This document shows, piece by piece, positions 1 to 10,531 of a stretch of 64,000 nucleotides of DNA. This stretch comes from Dryas octopetala. Its lineage: Eukaryota > Streptophyta > Magnoliopsida > Rosales > Rosaceae. The DNA lies in assembly GCA_963921425.1 (NCBI GenBank), contig OY992833.1, forward strand, positions 19,323,738 to 19,387,737, given 5' to 3'. Under the pieces are notes generated by a model. It did no database searches. It was not told where the DNA came from and saw only the letters and a list, made by a program, of their open reading frames with translations. Within the stretch, counting starts at the first letter, position 1; each line of letters begins with the position of its first letter. A program made the position numbers and the translations under genes.

Positions 1-884
1 AACTTCCAAATTATGTACTTTGTTAAAAATAAATAAATAATTTGGTTGCCAATTAGATATTGGATTTTTTTTTTTTGTTTTGAGTCTGGGAGGGGGGATC
101 AAACTTAGATGTATTGTGGATAATTTTAAGGGAGGATCAAACTTAGATGTATTGTGGATAATTCTAAGCCCCTTCTAACTGGGATACCCAACAACTGCAA
201 TTAAATATTAGACTTAATATTTAATTATATTTTTCTCCACAATATTAGAGATGTCTTAGTTATCCAATGTTATTAATTTAGTGATTTTTTTTTTATAAAA
301 TTAGAATTAAATACTAAATATCAATAGTTTTTCAACAAAATAATAAGACACTAATTTTTTTTTTTAGTTTAGGTACTAACCTAGAGCAATACATTTTAGA
401 TTATGTTACACATCGATTTGTTATACTATTGTGACTGTTTTAAATTTATAAAAATTCAATATTTATAAGGGTTTAATGCTTTTGATTTAGATTTGGGGGA
501 TAAAGTTCTATAACCCAAAGACTAAACATTAAAGTTTAAGCCTTACAAATATTGAAAAAGCAATAAATCAATAAAAAGTTATGACTGTTAGACAGTTACA
601 ACTTAGTATAATTATATTTTTTAATGTTGGTACTTAAATTAAAATTTAATATCTAAAATAAAATGATATAAATATTTTGATAATTAAAATGAAAAAATAT
701 TCTAATTTGATACTCAAGCACCCCTCTTGTTTTTTTGTCCTAAATGAAGCAGCCAAAGCAGCCATGCTTTAATTATTAAAGCGAAATCACACAAAGCAAA
801 ACTCATCCAAAGAAACCCAACACCATTGGGCTTCCCTCTTCAATCCAACAGTGACACACTGTGCGAGTGTGCGTTTTGTTTGTG
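1..884. other. AT-rich intergenic and upstream region of CYN
   Basis: No coding region is visible. The stretch is AT-rich with poly-T runs and holds a short tandem duplication at 93-168. The last 150 bases or so become less AT-rich and form the likely promoter of the cyanase gene that starts at 932. Confidence 0.6.
93..168. repeat. 38-bp tandem duplication
   Basis: Two adjacent copies of a 38-bp unit (93-130 and 131-168) share the core GATCAAACTTAGATGTATTG and differ at only a few bases. No function is evident. Confidence 0.8.
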
Positions 885-892
885 TATAAGTA
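885..892 (+). promoter_or_regulatory. TATA-like box of CYN
   Basis: TATAAGTA lies 47 bp upstream of the CYN start codon, in a short CT/GA-rich leader. The position suits a TATA box with a very short 5' UTR. This is inference from motif and spacing. Confidence 0.45.
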
Positions 893-931
893 AAGACTAG
901 AGGGACACAGAGAGATACAGAGAGACTTGAA

Positions 932-3811
932 ATGGCAGAGAACAAAGCAAGCATAACCCATCAGCTACAGGCTGTGAAGCGCAAGTCTGGTAAGTCCTAC
1001 AGTCAGCTGGCGAAGGAGACAGGCCTCACCAACGTGTATGTTGCCCAGCTTCTCAGACGCCAAGCTCAGCTCAAGCCTGAAACTGCCCCTAAGTTGCAGG
1101 CTGCCCTGCCCGATCTGCCCCAAGACCTCGTTCAGGAGATGTTGAACCCACCCTTGAGGTCCTATGACCCCCATTTGATCCAAGATCCCACTGTTTATAG
1201 GTTATTCCTCTCAATTTCTGCTCCATGATTTTATGCTCTAATAATCTTAATGGGTTTCATGTTTTCACTATTCTTTTGTTGTTTCGAGTTGTACAACTAT
1301 TTTTTATGGGTGCCTTCTAAGTAGTTTGGGTGGCTTTTACATTGTGCAAACCATATTGTCAATTGTTTGTAAACATTGATTGAAGACTTAAAATGGATAT
1401 ATGGGTCATCAAGTTGGTAACTAAATGGTGAAACGAGCCTTGCTTTCTTGTGCCAAAATGGGATTTCATTAAGGCAAATTTGTACTTTTGGTATAGGCTT
1501 GATATCACTTTAGTTCCTGGAGCTCTAATTTTAACAAATTTATGTTTATATTTTGCTGACATTTTCAATGTGATCCAAATTTGCATTTCTGATTCTTGTC
1601 AAATTGATTGGAAACGAGTCATGATCATGGGTAAATTTGGCACCTTTTGATCAATTCATCAACCAACACATAGAAATGTAAAGTTAGACCTCATTAATTA
1701 TAAGGTAAACTGGATGAAATTAGAGCATAATTTTGTATAGTAGTACTTGAAGGGCTAGAACAGAAGAGATGTGTAATAATGCAAATATTATTGATATACA
1801 TGAAAACTAATGATAGCTAAAGACAGCACAAATCTCATAGAGTGCCTTGGAGGGTGTAATTTGTGCACTATCGGCTGTGATACTCACATCTATTATCTTC
1901 ATTTTTTACAAATTTTGATGTTGAGGAGAATATGTTAAAGGAGCTTGGCTGTTTGCTTGCCATTTTCTGATTTTCAACTCTGTAGGTTGAATGAAGCAGT
2001 TATGCATTTTGGTGAAAGCATCAAGGAGATTATCAATGAGGAATTTGGTGATGGCATGTAAGTTGCAGTTTGCGTGTCTTAATTTTAACAAAATGCTATA
2101 GGATTCCAAACATTCCCCACAAGCACACTTCCAGAATGACTGTTAAATAATTGGTTGTTGAAAAAACTGTGAATGTGTTTACATTTTTGCTTGGAAATTT
2201 ATAACTTGTCCAAGTTAGACTAGTTTACCTCCATTAAGTGTTTACTTTTCCATATGGATCTAGAAGGCCTTCCTAATTTGAAAATTTTATATGCCTCCTT
2301 TTCAAATCAAAACATTTGTTATATTGGTGGTTTCATCACCGTTTTCAACAAACTTAAGTTATTAAAGATTGAATTTGATCAAGGCAATGAATCAAGAAAT
2401 ATTCTTCTTTCATCATTTCAGCAGATAAGGGAAGATGATAATGGTTTGCATTTCTTGTTGAAATGGTAGAAAAAACATAGTTTTCTCTTCCCATGGTCAA
2501 CTTCAGGGTGCAATTTGGTTCTTAACTACTGGAAGATTGTTTTATTGAATCTTTAGATGTTTGTTTGAGTTTTGGCCTGGATTTGTGTTTTGTAGATGGA
2601 CTTTGGCCGTTCATTTTTTTTTATAGTATTATCATTTCAAAACTTTACATGATGAGGAATTTGAACCTGTGGCTACTGACCAGGGAATTTTTAGCATATA
2701 GTAAGTCTTTTATATGCTTTGAAGTTCATTGACACTTATACAGTTCTTCTAATGACATATTGGCAGTGAGTAATTCATGACATTACCCAAGAAAACGACA
2801 TATTTTAACTAGTATACCTGGCTAGAAAAAATTGTTGCCCATTTTTTTCTTTTAACTTATTCATTCTTGTTTCATGTACGTTGCTCATTTTTTTCTTTAA
2901 CTTATTCATTCTTGTTTCATGTATAGTATGTCTGCTATAGACTTCTTCTGCTCAGTCGACAAAGTTAAAGGTGTGGATGGTAAGGATCGTGTAGTTCTGA
3001 CATTTGATGGGAAATATTTGCCTCATACTGAGCAGGTCAGTCGCTATTGGTGCCTTTTTATGAGAGTAATTAATTTATAGAAAATGGAAACTGAAAAAGG
3101 TTAAGCTAAAAATCTGTAGTAATTTATTGCAGAAGTAGAATTTGAATTCAATCTTCTGTAGTTTATCGTGATTGAAAATGCTCATTTTAATGGTTAGATA
3201 GACCAATCTCAAACTAATGTTTGCAAGTTTTACGTATTTTAGTTGGCACAACATTCTGCTCAGCACCTCATGTGACTGATTGGACAGATTAGCTTCTTTT
3301 TTCTCTCCCCATGGTGACTTATAAATAATAAAGCAACAGCCTCCTAGAACTGGGGCCATGTTTATATGATAATATTGACCTTTTTATCTATTTTGGAAAA
3401 TCCAAGGACTGCTAACAGGGCTAGTTGTGTTTAAACTGTTCACTGGGAGTGTCTAGGCCAACACTTCTTCCACTTGAATTTCTCAAGGTTGTAGGCCTAC
3501 CTGCATTGAGGTGACAACTCAGCTAATGCTGTTGAAAGTGGCTGCCCTTTTTCGGCTTTATGAGATTAGGGAGAGAGGAACGTGACGTCTCTTGTAGGAG
3601 GATAATTATTGTAGAACCTTGAAATTGTATTTTTATCCTCTATAGCCCCTTGCCCTTAGAAATACTGCTCAGTTCATGACCGTCAGTCTGACCCACGACA
3701 TTTTATTCAGTTAACATTCTTTATTATCCTTTGCTTTAATCATACTTACAAATATTCAATTTTTATGGACAGAAGTCAGAGCACATGGTTTCAAGGCTGC
3801 GATTAGAATGA
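932..3811 (+). CDS. CYN: Cyanate hydratase (cyanase), four exons
   Basis: Cyanase converts cyanate and bicarbonate to ammonia and CO2 through carbamate, detoxifying cyanate, probably in the cytosol. Exons read 932-1200, 1986-2057, 2927-3035 and 3773-3811, all with GT-AG introns in phase, giving 162 residues, close to the usual ~168 of plant cyanases. The N-terminal half (residues ~12-75) is the helix-turn-helix-like domain ([20 protein letters not shown]). The C-terminal catalytic part reads [17 protein letters not shown], then [20 protein letters not shown]. The catalytic triad known from the E. coli enzyme (Arg96, Glu99, Ser122) matches R90, E93 and S116 with identical spacing. The ATG at 932 is the first in the leader and fits the family start. 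The short last exon gives the C-terminus [12 protein letters not shown] and is followed by two further copies of itself. I am confident of identity and structure. Confidence 0.95.
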
Positions 3812-4250
3812 TAATTCACAACCTCATGCTGAGGCAGGTGTTGTAATCTTTATGTTCCCTTTATCAATAAACTCCTTGCATCTCCCTAGCTAGTGCTGCC
3901 TGTCTTTGTTTTTCAAAATCTAGTTCAGTTGACATCATCTATAATCCTTTGCCTCAATTGTGCTTAAAATGGTTCATTTTTTACGGACAGAAGTCGGAGC
4001 ACATGGTTTCAAGGCTGCAAGGAAGATAATATACAGCCCTCATACTGAGGCAGATATTGTATGCTTTATGTCCCATTTTATCAATAAACTCCTTGCATTG
4101 CCCTTTGTTAGTGCTGCCTGGCTTTGTCAATCAAAACCTTAATTGTATGGTGTTTTAAGGAAGCCAGAGAACATGGTTTCAAGGCAAGGAATATAATGCA
4201 CAGCCTCAGCTCATGATGAGGCAGGTGTTGTAAACTTTGCATTTCCCTAT
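3660..4250 (+). repeat. Tandem triplication of the CYN last exon and 3' UTR
   Basis: Three successive blocks carry the sequence ending in ACATGGTTTCAAGGC, at 3773, 3991 and 4161 (spacings 218 and 170 bp). Upstream intron sequence (a TTCAGTT...CCTTTGC...GGACAG pattern) and downstream sequence (CTGAGGCAG, then TCAATAAACTCCTTGCA) are repeated with it in the first two blocks. AATAAA occurs at 3866 in block 1 and at 4083 in block 2. The third block has lost the in-phase acceptor and is degenerate. Confidence 0.9.
3991..4029 (+). other. Candidate alternative last exon of CYN (copy 2)
   Basis: A second intact version of the cyanase terminal exon. It follows an acceptor (GGACAG), keeps the same phase as the 3773 exon, reads [12 protein letters not shown] and ends in TAA at 4027-4029. 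Its own AATAAA lies 54 bases downstream. It could replace the first terminal exon by alternative splicing and polyadenylation, changing only the last three residues. Use of this exon is inference. Confidence 0.5.
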
Positions 4251-4980
4251 ATATAGTTCTTACTGTTGCCTGGCTTTGTTAAACAAAATCTTAAATAGTT
4301 GTATGGCTCTTTAACATTGAGTAAACAATGAAACTCATTAGTGTCATTACCATATACCAAGGGCAGGTAGCTATTTGTGAAATACTGCATTTGTGAGTAT
4401 TGCATCCCTCCCTTTCATCGGTTATCATAGCACGCAGAGATTTAAATTGATCCCAAAACAATACTAAAGGATCGCTCTAGCGTACAAGGCTTGGTTATCT
4501 CAGCTACCACGTCATTTGAGTTATAAGTCATGATCCCTAAATTACCAAAAAAAAAAGGGCTTTTTTGGCATACAAGGCTCAGTCACTTCAATTACCATGT
4601 AACACTCATATACCGGTGTTACGGCCATACTAAAAAACATTTTCATAAGGGTTTCAAATCATGAGATGCCCAATGATGATGTGTCAATGTAAAATGTATG
4701 TTCGTTTATTTGTATTTCTTGATGCTATTTTAGTATATACTTTTAGTTTTATTCTTTTTATTTTTTTGGTGTTACGAATAATGTTTGGCCACTTCCACAG
4801 GAAACCCCATATTAAATGTGTGCAGAAAAATAAATTTAAGTACTTACTAATTTTACACCAATTTCAATTCCCTTCATAAGGAAATACAATAAAAGTGAAT
4901 AATTATATTATGTCTAGGGTACATAAATCGTATGATACTTAAACAAATATAGTATATAAAGTGAGCCCATCAAAATTGAA
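4251..4980. other. AT-rich intergenic stretch
   Basis: I see no gene, RNA or well-defined repeat here. Short open frames such as 4661-4879 have no recognisable composition. Confidence 0.5.
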
Positions 4981-5352
4981 GGACCCATTTGGTTCAAGTT
5001 TTAGAGGTCTAAAAATGAGAAATTAATTTCATTCTCATGTTTTGTAAGTACATGGAAGAGGAATCAATTCATAGCCCAAGAAAATGTGATGCCCTTGGGG
5101 AGAAAATGAAACATTTGTTGGAGCAATGAAATTGATTTTTCTCTTCTTGGAAAAGTATTTATTACTTATTTTTAGACAAAACTAACTCTGTTATTATTTC
5201 AAAATAAATAATAGATTATGATACAATTTAAAAACTAACCAAACACAGCATATATTGCTTCTAATTCTTAATTTGCTTTCTCAAGTATGAAATTTCACAT
5301 TCTCTTCCCCTCCCTTTAAAAAATGCAAAGGAATTCGTGAACCAAACGGCCC
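4981..5352. mobile_element. Tourist/Harbinger-like MITE, 372 bp
   Basis: The left end GGACCCATTTGGTTCA and the inverted right end (reverse complement GGGCCGTTTGGTTCAC) form imperfect terminal inverted repeats of the GGNCCNTTTGGTT type. The flanking trinucleotides are GAA (4978-4980) and TAA (5353-5355), a 3-bp target duplication with one mismatch. The interior is AT-rich and non-coding, as expected of a MITE. The Harbinger class is inferred from the TIR style and 3-bp duplication. Confidence 0.6.
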
Positions 5353-5469
5353 TAAGAATTATAAAGGCATTTGTGTATTGTAGCTGTCGGTATAATTTTC
5401 TCTATATGGCATGGGTGCATTAATTGTCTTGAAAAAAAATTTAAAAAAAAAAAAAGCATGGACGACAAA

Positions 5470-5987
5470 CAGTGGCGGATCTAGAACTCAACTCTTGTGG
5501 GGGCAAGATTAAGAGGCAGCAGGGGCGGATGCGAGTGACTGAGCGAGCAGCGGAGCAAGGGGCGACGGGCGACGGCGAGGGAGCAGGGGTGATGGCGACA
5601 GGCGCGCAGCTGTGCAGGGGCGTCGGCGTGTCGCCTTCAGCAGTTCAGGCAAGCTGGGGCGATGGTTCGATCTGGGTGATCGAGTTTCTTCATTTTTGTC
5701 ATTGTGCGCAGGAGGTCTGGTCTGAATGCAACTGCAATCTTGCCCCTACCAGCCATGGCCGTCGCCCCTGCTCCCTGCAAATCTGGCCATGGCCGTTGCC
5801 CCTGCTCTCTGCTCCCTGCTTCCTCTGTTCTGGTTCTTCCTGCAAATCTGCAATCTTGCCCCTACCAGCCATGGCTGCCACCAACGCCCAAGCTTCATTC
5901 ATGGGGTCAAGATTTTTCCTTAAGCTTAGCATTTCTGGGTTCATGAGGTCAAGTGACCCCATTGACCCCATTGTAGATCCACCCCTG
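5470..5987. mobile_element. Non-autonomous hAT-type element, 518 bp
   Basis: The ends CAGTGGCGGATCTAGA and (reverse complement of the right end) CAGGGGTGGATCTACA form terminal inverted repeats. They are bounded by a perfect 8-bp target duplication ACGACAAA at 5462-5469 and 5988-5995, the hAT signature. The interior is GC-rich, unlike its surroundings, and holds direct repeats of CTACCAGCCATGGC and CCCTGCAAATCTG. Long open frames through it on both strands have low-complexity or repeat-derived composition and are not taken as genes. Confidence 0.85.
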
Positions 5988-5995
5988 ACGACAAA

Positions 5996-6353
5996 TTTAA
6001 ATTCATTAAAATTTCGGGAATGCCCAGTCCCAGCCAGCCCACTTGGCATTAATTACCACAAAGTCAGGGATTTACAAGATAACAAATTGAGAGAAATCTT
6101 GGATTGCACTCGGTGAATCTTTGTGTTTTAATGCTTATTTGGAGAGATAAGATTAAGCAAAGATATGTACGATTACCATACCATATTTGTGAATACCAAC
6201 CATTGATATGATAGATTTTTATTTGAACGATCCAGATTAACAGCCTCATATTATGATATGCTTATTTATCATCCCCTCTTGGCTTTTTAATCACTACACT
6301 AATTCATCAGAAAATCATATCTACAGCAGCGGTATAATTCAGAGCATTCAACA
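5996..6353 (+). promoter_or_regulatory. Upstream region of the thaumatin-like gene
   Basis: AT-rich sequence between the hAT element and the thaumatin-like start codon. A possible TATA (GGTATAATTC, 6331-6340) sits only 23 bp before the ATG, so it is doubtful. The hAT insertion lies about 370 bp upstream of the coding start and may affect the promoter. No firm regulatory motif is claimed. Confidence 0.35.
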
Positions 6354-7533
6354 ATGAGATCTCAAGCGTTGCTCTCTCTTCTATTGATCACTGTCTTCCT
6401 CTCAGGCAAGCATAATACTTATAGATTATTGAATTTCCAGTCTCTCATTGTCTTGATTATTCTTATTTTTTAATGTAAATTGTTTGTTAGAAATCCAAAG
6501 ATTTTCTCATATCATATATAGAGTTTAAAAGTAAAACTCAAAAATATATTGTAACGCTTTGGATTTCTTACGGATCACTCGAATTAAAAAACAATGATAA
6601 CCAAAATACTTTTTCTTCTAGTTGATATATGAAAAAAGCAACCCATGCACCTTTTGGATTTAGGATTTGAACGAACATAATTTTAAACTTAAACACAATA
6701 TCCAGTACAAATACATATATAAACTAAAGATTCGAACTCATTGCAATATATGACTTTAATTTTAATAACATTTAATTGTATTGATACGAGGACTGATTTT
6801 CTAGTTTTTCATGTTTACTGCAAAATCATTGAAGTTTCATATTGCATGACATGCAGGGGCTCATTCAGGCACATTCACATTCAAAAACAATTGCCCTTAC
6901 ACAGTTTGGCCAGGAACTCTAACCGGGATCGGTGCACAATTATCTTCAACCGGGTTTGAGTTAGCACCCGGTGCATCCTCATCTTTAGAAGTCCCACCTG
7001 GATGGTCAGGCCGCTTTTGGGGCCGGACTCAGTGCTCCGCTGACGCATCAGGCAAGTTTACTTGCGCCAGCGGAGACTGTGCCTCGGGTCAGATAGCATG
7101 CAATGGTGCTGGTGCAATTCCACCAGCATCATTAGCCGAACTCACCCTAGCTCCCAATGGCGGGCAAGATTTCTACGACATTAGTCTTGTTGATGGCTTC
7201 AACCTGCCCATTCAATTAGCCCCACAAGGCGGGTCCGGCGGCTGCAGCACCACGAGCTGCGCGGCCAATGTCAATGCAGTTTGCCCCGCAGAGTTGGCTG
7301 TGAAGGGGTCAGATGGGGGTGTGGTTGCATGCAAAAGTGCATGTGCGGCTTTCAATCAGCCTCAATATTGTTGCACTGGTGCCTTTGGTTCCCCTACTAC
7401 ATGTCCTCCTACTGACTACTCAAAGATCTTCAAGAGCCAGTGCCCTCAGGCTTATAGTTATGCTTATGATGATCCATCTAGCATTTTTACATGTAGTGGT
7501 GGACCCAATTATGCCATTACATTTTGTCCGTGA
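6354..7533 (+). CDS. Thaumatin-like protein (PR-5 family), two exons
   Basis: A secreted, disulfide-rich protein of the PR-5/thaumatin family, usually acting in the apoplast against fungi or in stress and ripening. Exon 1 (6354-6405) encodes a hydrophobic signal peptide ([17 protein letters not shown]). Exon 2 (6857-7533) starts [20 protein letters not shown] and ends NYAITFCP. Total 242 residues, the normal large-TLP length. I count 16 cysteines in exon 2, the full set for eight disulfides. The thaumatin signature is present as [13 protein letters not shown], with Ser where Thr is usual. The acidic-cleft region ([14 protein letters not shown]) is conserved. The only frame-keeping donor is TCAG|GCAAGC, a GC-AG intron. 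The gene appears intact. Confidence 0.95.
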
Positions 7534-8290
7534 TACAATTATAAAGGTCATTTGAACATTTATATTATCCATCAATTGTTCTTATTCCTCGGGGAAAAAA
7601 CTAATAATCCTTATTGTTAGTATTATTACTCTAGCTCTTGTATATCTCCATCGATCATGGTGAAGATTTTTTTTTTTTTTTTTTTTTCTAATGTCTATTG
7701 TGGCTTAATAGTACTTTTTTTTTTAATTGTCGTCTAAGAGTACCATCAATCACTTTAGTGTGGAAATAAACTTAACATGCTCTATACCTTAATTTGAGAA
7801 ACCAGTGGTTGAATCATATCAAGTTTATTTCATTCCTCATAGCTTTTTTTTTTTTTTTTTTTTTTTGTGATTTACTTAATTTTTTGCAATATTATGTGGA
7901 GTGTGCTTCACAAGAAATTCTTTAGTGGAAGCTCCATGCATGTATATACTATATATACATGGCCCTTTCATTGGGCGTTTAAGAAATTATATTCTACTGT
8001 TTTTTTTTTCTCTTCACATTGGAGAATTGGTAGGTTCTCCATTGTTGAAGCTCGAATATTAAGTTGCAAAGTGTCAAAGGAGAATAGGGAAGAGATTTTG
8101 AGAATTATTTGAAACAAAAACAAAAATTAGAAATTTGTTAATTTTTCTCCGATGATATAAAAAAAAAAAAAAAGAAACAGAATAAGGGAGGGTGTTCTGA
8201 TAATTATCTGGAGGAAGAATAAAAATGTTTAGAAATTTGTTATCTATTTTTGCATATTAAATAACAAAAACAAAAAAAATTTGGGTTATA
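7534..8290. other. 3' flank of the thaumatin-like gene, poly-T rich
   Basis: AT-rich sequence with three long T runs near 7668, 7846 and 8000 and a poly-A run near 8160. It holds the presumed 3' UTR of the thaumatin-like gene. No other gene is visible. Confidence 0.5.
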
Positions 8291-8526
8291 ACTGTTGAGA
8301 AGTGGGCCACTCATGGGCTCTATCTATAGTTAAGCATGAACCACGGAACCAAGACCACTTCCAGCTTATTCAAATTTGGGTTGGCTTAAGCAGAAGCCCA
8401 AAAGCTCAATTAGGTTCGGGGCCGTGGTTAAGTAGAAGAACCGGGCCCACTTCGCACTTTAATCTCTACCACAACACCCATTTGTGGCAACCAAGTCTAA
8501 CGCACAACAAAAACAAGTTGACATGC

Positions 8527-9213
8527 ATGGAAGAAGAGAGAGCTAACTTGATCTTCTGTGGAACAAACTCTTGCCCGATGACGATGACGATTTTGACCCA
8601 CCGGTGGTACTGATCGTCAAGAACGACAAGCAAAACACCACCGACCAACCGCCCAAACAGTCGGCAATGGGAGTTGATCAGCAGCCAGATGATCAATTTG
8701 CGGACCCCACCTTGCCCGACGAAGGCGAAAAGCTCCGCGGAGGAGGAAACGGTGCGTTTTTTAGAGTTTGATTGATTCTTCTGCTTTGCTTTATGTGTAG
8801 AGTTTTTAAGAGTTTGGCTGACCCTGCTTTCTGTTTGGTTTCTAATAAGAAATGGAGGAAAAATTGAATGGGAATGGGGAGTTTTAGTTTTGGGGTTTTT
8901 GTCTTATGCTGGTACTCATCAAATTAAGATGATAAATAGGCAACATTTTTAAGCCGAGTGTTGTCATTGTAATTTTCTAATATTTCATAGGAAACCAAAC
9001 ATATTACATATGTAATCTCTTTTTCCTTATCATATATGTGCTGTTGTAATATATTATAAAGGCAATTAATGTAGTACTTTTTTCTTTGGATTGTCATTTC
9101 TTTGAACATGTTTTGGCACTATTAATTTTAAATATTTACTCACTTCTTGGATTTTTTGACTAGATATCTACAGCAGCAAGCCTCCCCAACAGATGGAGCA
9201 ATTAGAATAAAAG
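8527..9213 (+). pseudogene. Frameshifted two-exon gene remnant, unidentified
   Basis: An ATG at 8527 opens MEEERAN. From about 8547 a different frame reads LDLLWNKLLPDDDDDFDPPV and continues to ADPTLPDEGEKLRGGGNG, ending near a possible donor at 8752 (AACG|GTGCG). A second block, 9161-9213, reads QQQASPTDGAIRIKG before a good donor (AAAG|GTAATT). The ATG frame and the acidic frame differ by one base. The exon phases also do not join cleanly. GC content is higher than in the flanks, which suggests real former coding sequence. The Asp-rich patch followed by FDPP recalls acidic nuclear proteins, but I do not recognise the family. It may instead be a gene with a sequencing error. Confidence 0.4.
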
Positions 9214-10531
9214 GTAATTGTTTATCTTGTTTCCTTTCTTGTGGTTGCTCTTTCTTCTACAAAATGTTTCTAGTCGTTAACTTCTGAAATCCTCTTCCAA
9301 TTGGGTTAGACGAGTTAGTAAGAATGAAGGCAAATTAAAAATTGGAATATTGGAACATTTGAATATACATGTCATTACGGTGTTTGGCAATTGGCATATC
9401 CAGTCAGCATTGGAGTCTCGTGATTATTTGTAACCCTGACAAGGAACAAGAAGAATCTGGACCAATTGTACTCCACAGTAACAGATTAATTTTTCATAAT
9501 ATCAAAAGGTGAAACAATATATAGATGCCCTAGCTGGCTCATTGATCCATGATTAAATCATATATGTACTGTTTTCTAGGTTGTTTCAATTATTTAATGT
9601 TGATGTGTTTGATACTAATGTGCTCTGTACCTACTTGAAAGAAGAATGGCACTACTGTGTGGATAAAGAAGTAGCCTTTTCAGATCCTCCAGTTTCAAAC
9701 AGTATAGGAAAACACTTCCCCACAAAATTGAGGAGAAAAAACTCGTGGTACATTTTATTCTTAAGTGCTTCAATTTGTTAAGATGCAATAGAAACTATTT
9801 TTAGCTGTTTTTATGCCATATATTACATATCCAGTGGCCATAGAATTATCAGGAGGGCAATGAAAAATGCCATAGTTGTTATTTCATAAAAGACATATTC
9901 TTGAGTTTTGTTCCTCAAAATACTTCTGTTTTCAATGTAATTTGTTTGCACCCGAAGCTTCAGTCTTTCAATTGGCCAATTTAAGCTATGAAACTTTGGG
10001 AAAGTGATATTTACATTGTTTTATGGCTTCTTTATGCAGTCCACAAGTATAATTAATTTCTGAATAGTAATGTGTTAAATTTGTGTAAGATCATAAAGCT
10101 CTTGAACATTATTCTTGAACCTCAAATTTAGTGTGACTAAATAAGTTGAAAGGCTGGCTAACAGTTATATAGTATGCAGCTATCTCAAAATGTAGGGCCT
10201 GTTGTTGGGTTTAATTTGTCTTTAACCTAGAAATCTGCACTAACAGTAAGCAAAATAGCTCAAAAGTAGAATAGGAAGAAGAAGATCGAAAAGGACTGAA
10301 ATGGTGCTCTGTACTTTGCTATTACTTTGTGATCTGTTCTGTTTTCACATGTATCTTCTTACAAAAGACAGCAAGATTTGTTTAAAGCAACATATATCTC
10401 ATTCTCAGCCACACACATTAGTCAATAGCCATAACGTGGCACTTAGACAACCACACTATCTCAGACTATTAAAAGACTGAAATAGACAAAATATATATTA
10501 AATATAACAACATAAAAGCATCGGCTGGTTT
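9214..10531. other. AT-rich intergenic stretch
   Basis: No recognisable gene. The open frame 9581-9781 (GKHFPTKLRRKNSW) is the only one with non-trivial composition and has no known match or splice context. It may be a leftover exon of the broken gene at 8527-9213. Confidence 0.4.

Noticed and set aside
5472..6116. 214-residue frame through the hAT element
   Set aside because: It crosses the element end and target duplication, with repeat-derived composition.
9581..9781. 66-residue frame between the gene remnant and the kinase
   Set aside because: No recognised domain or splice context. It may belong to the broken gene but cannot be supported.
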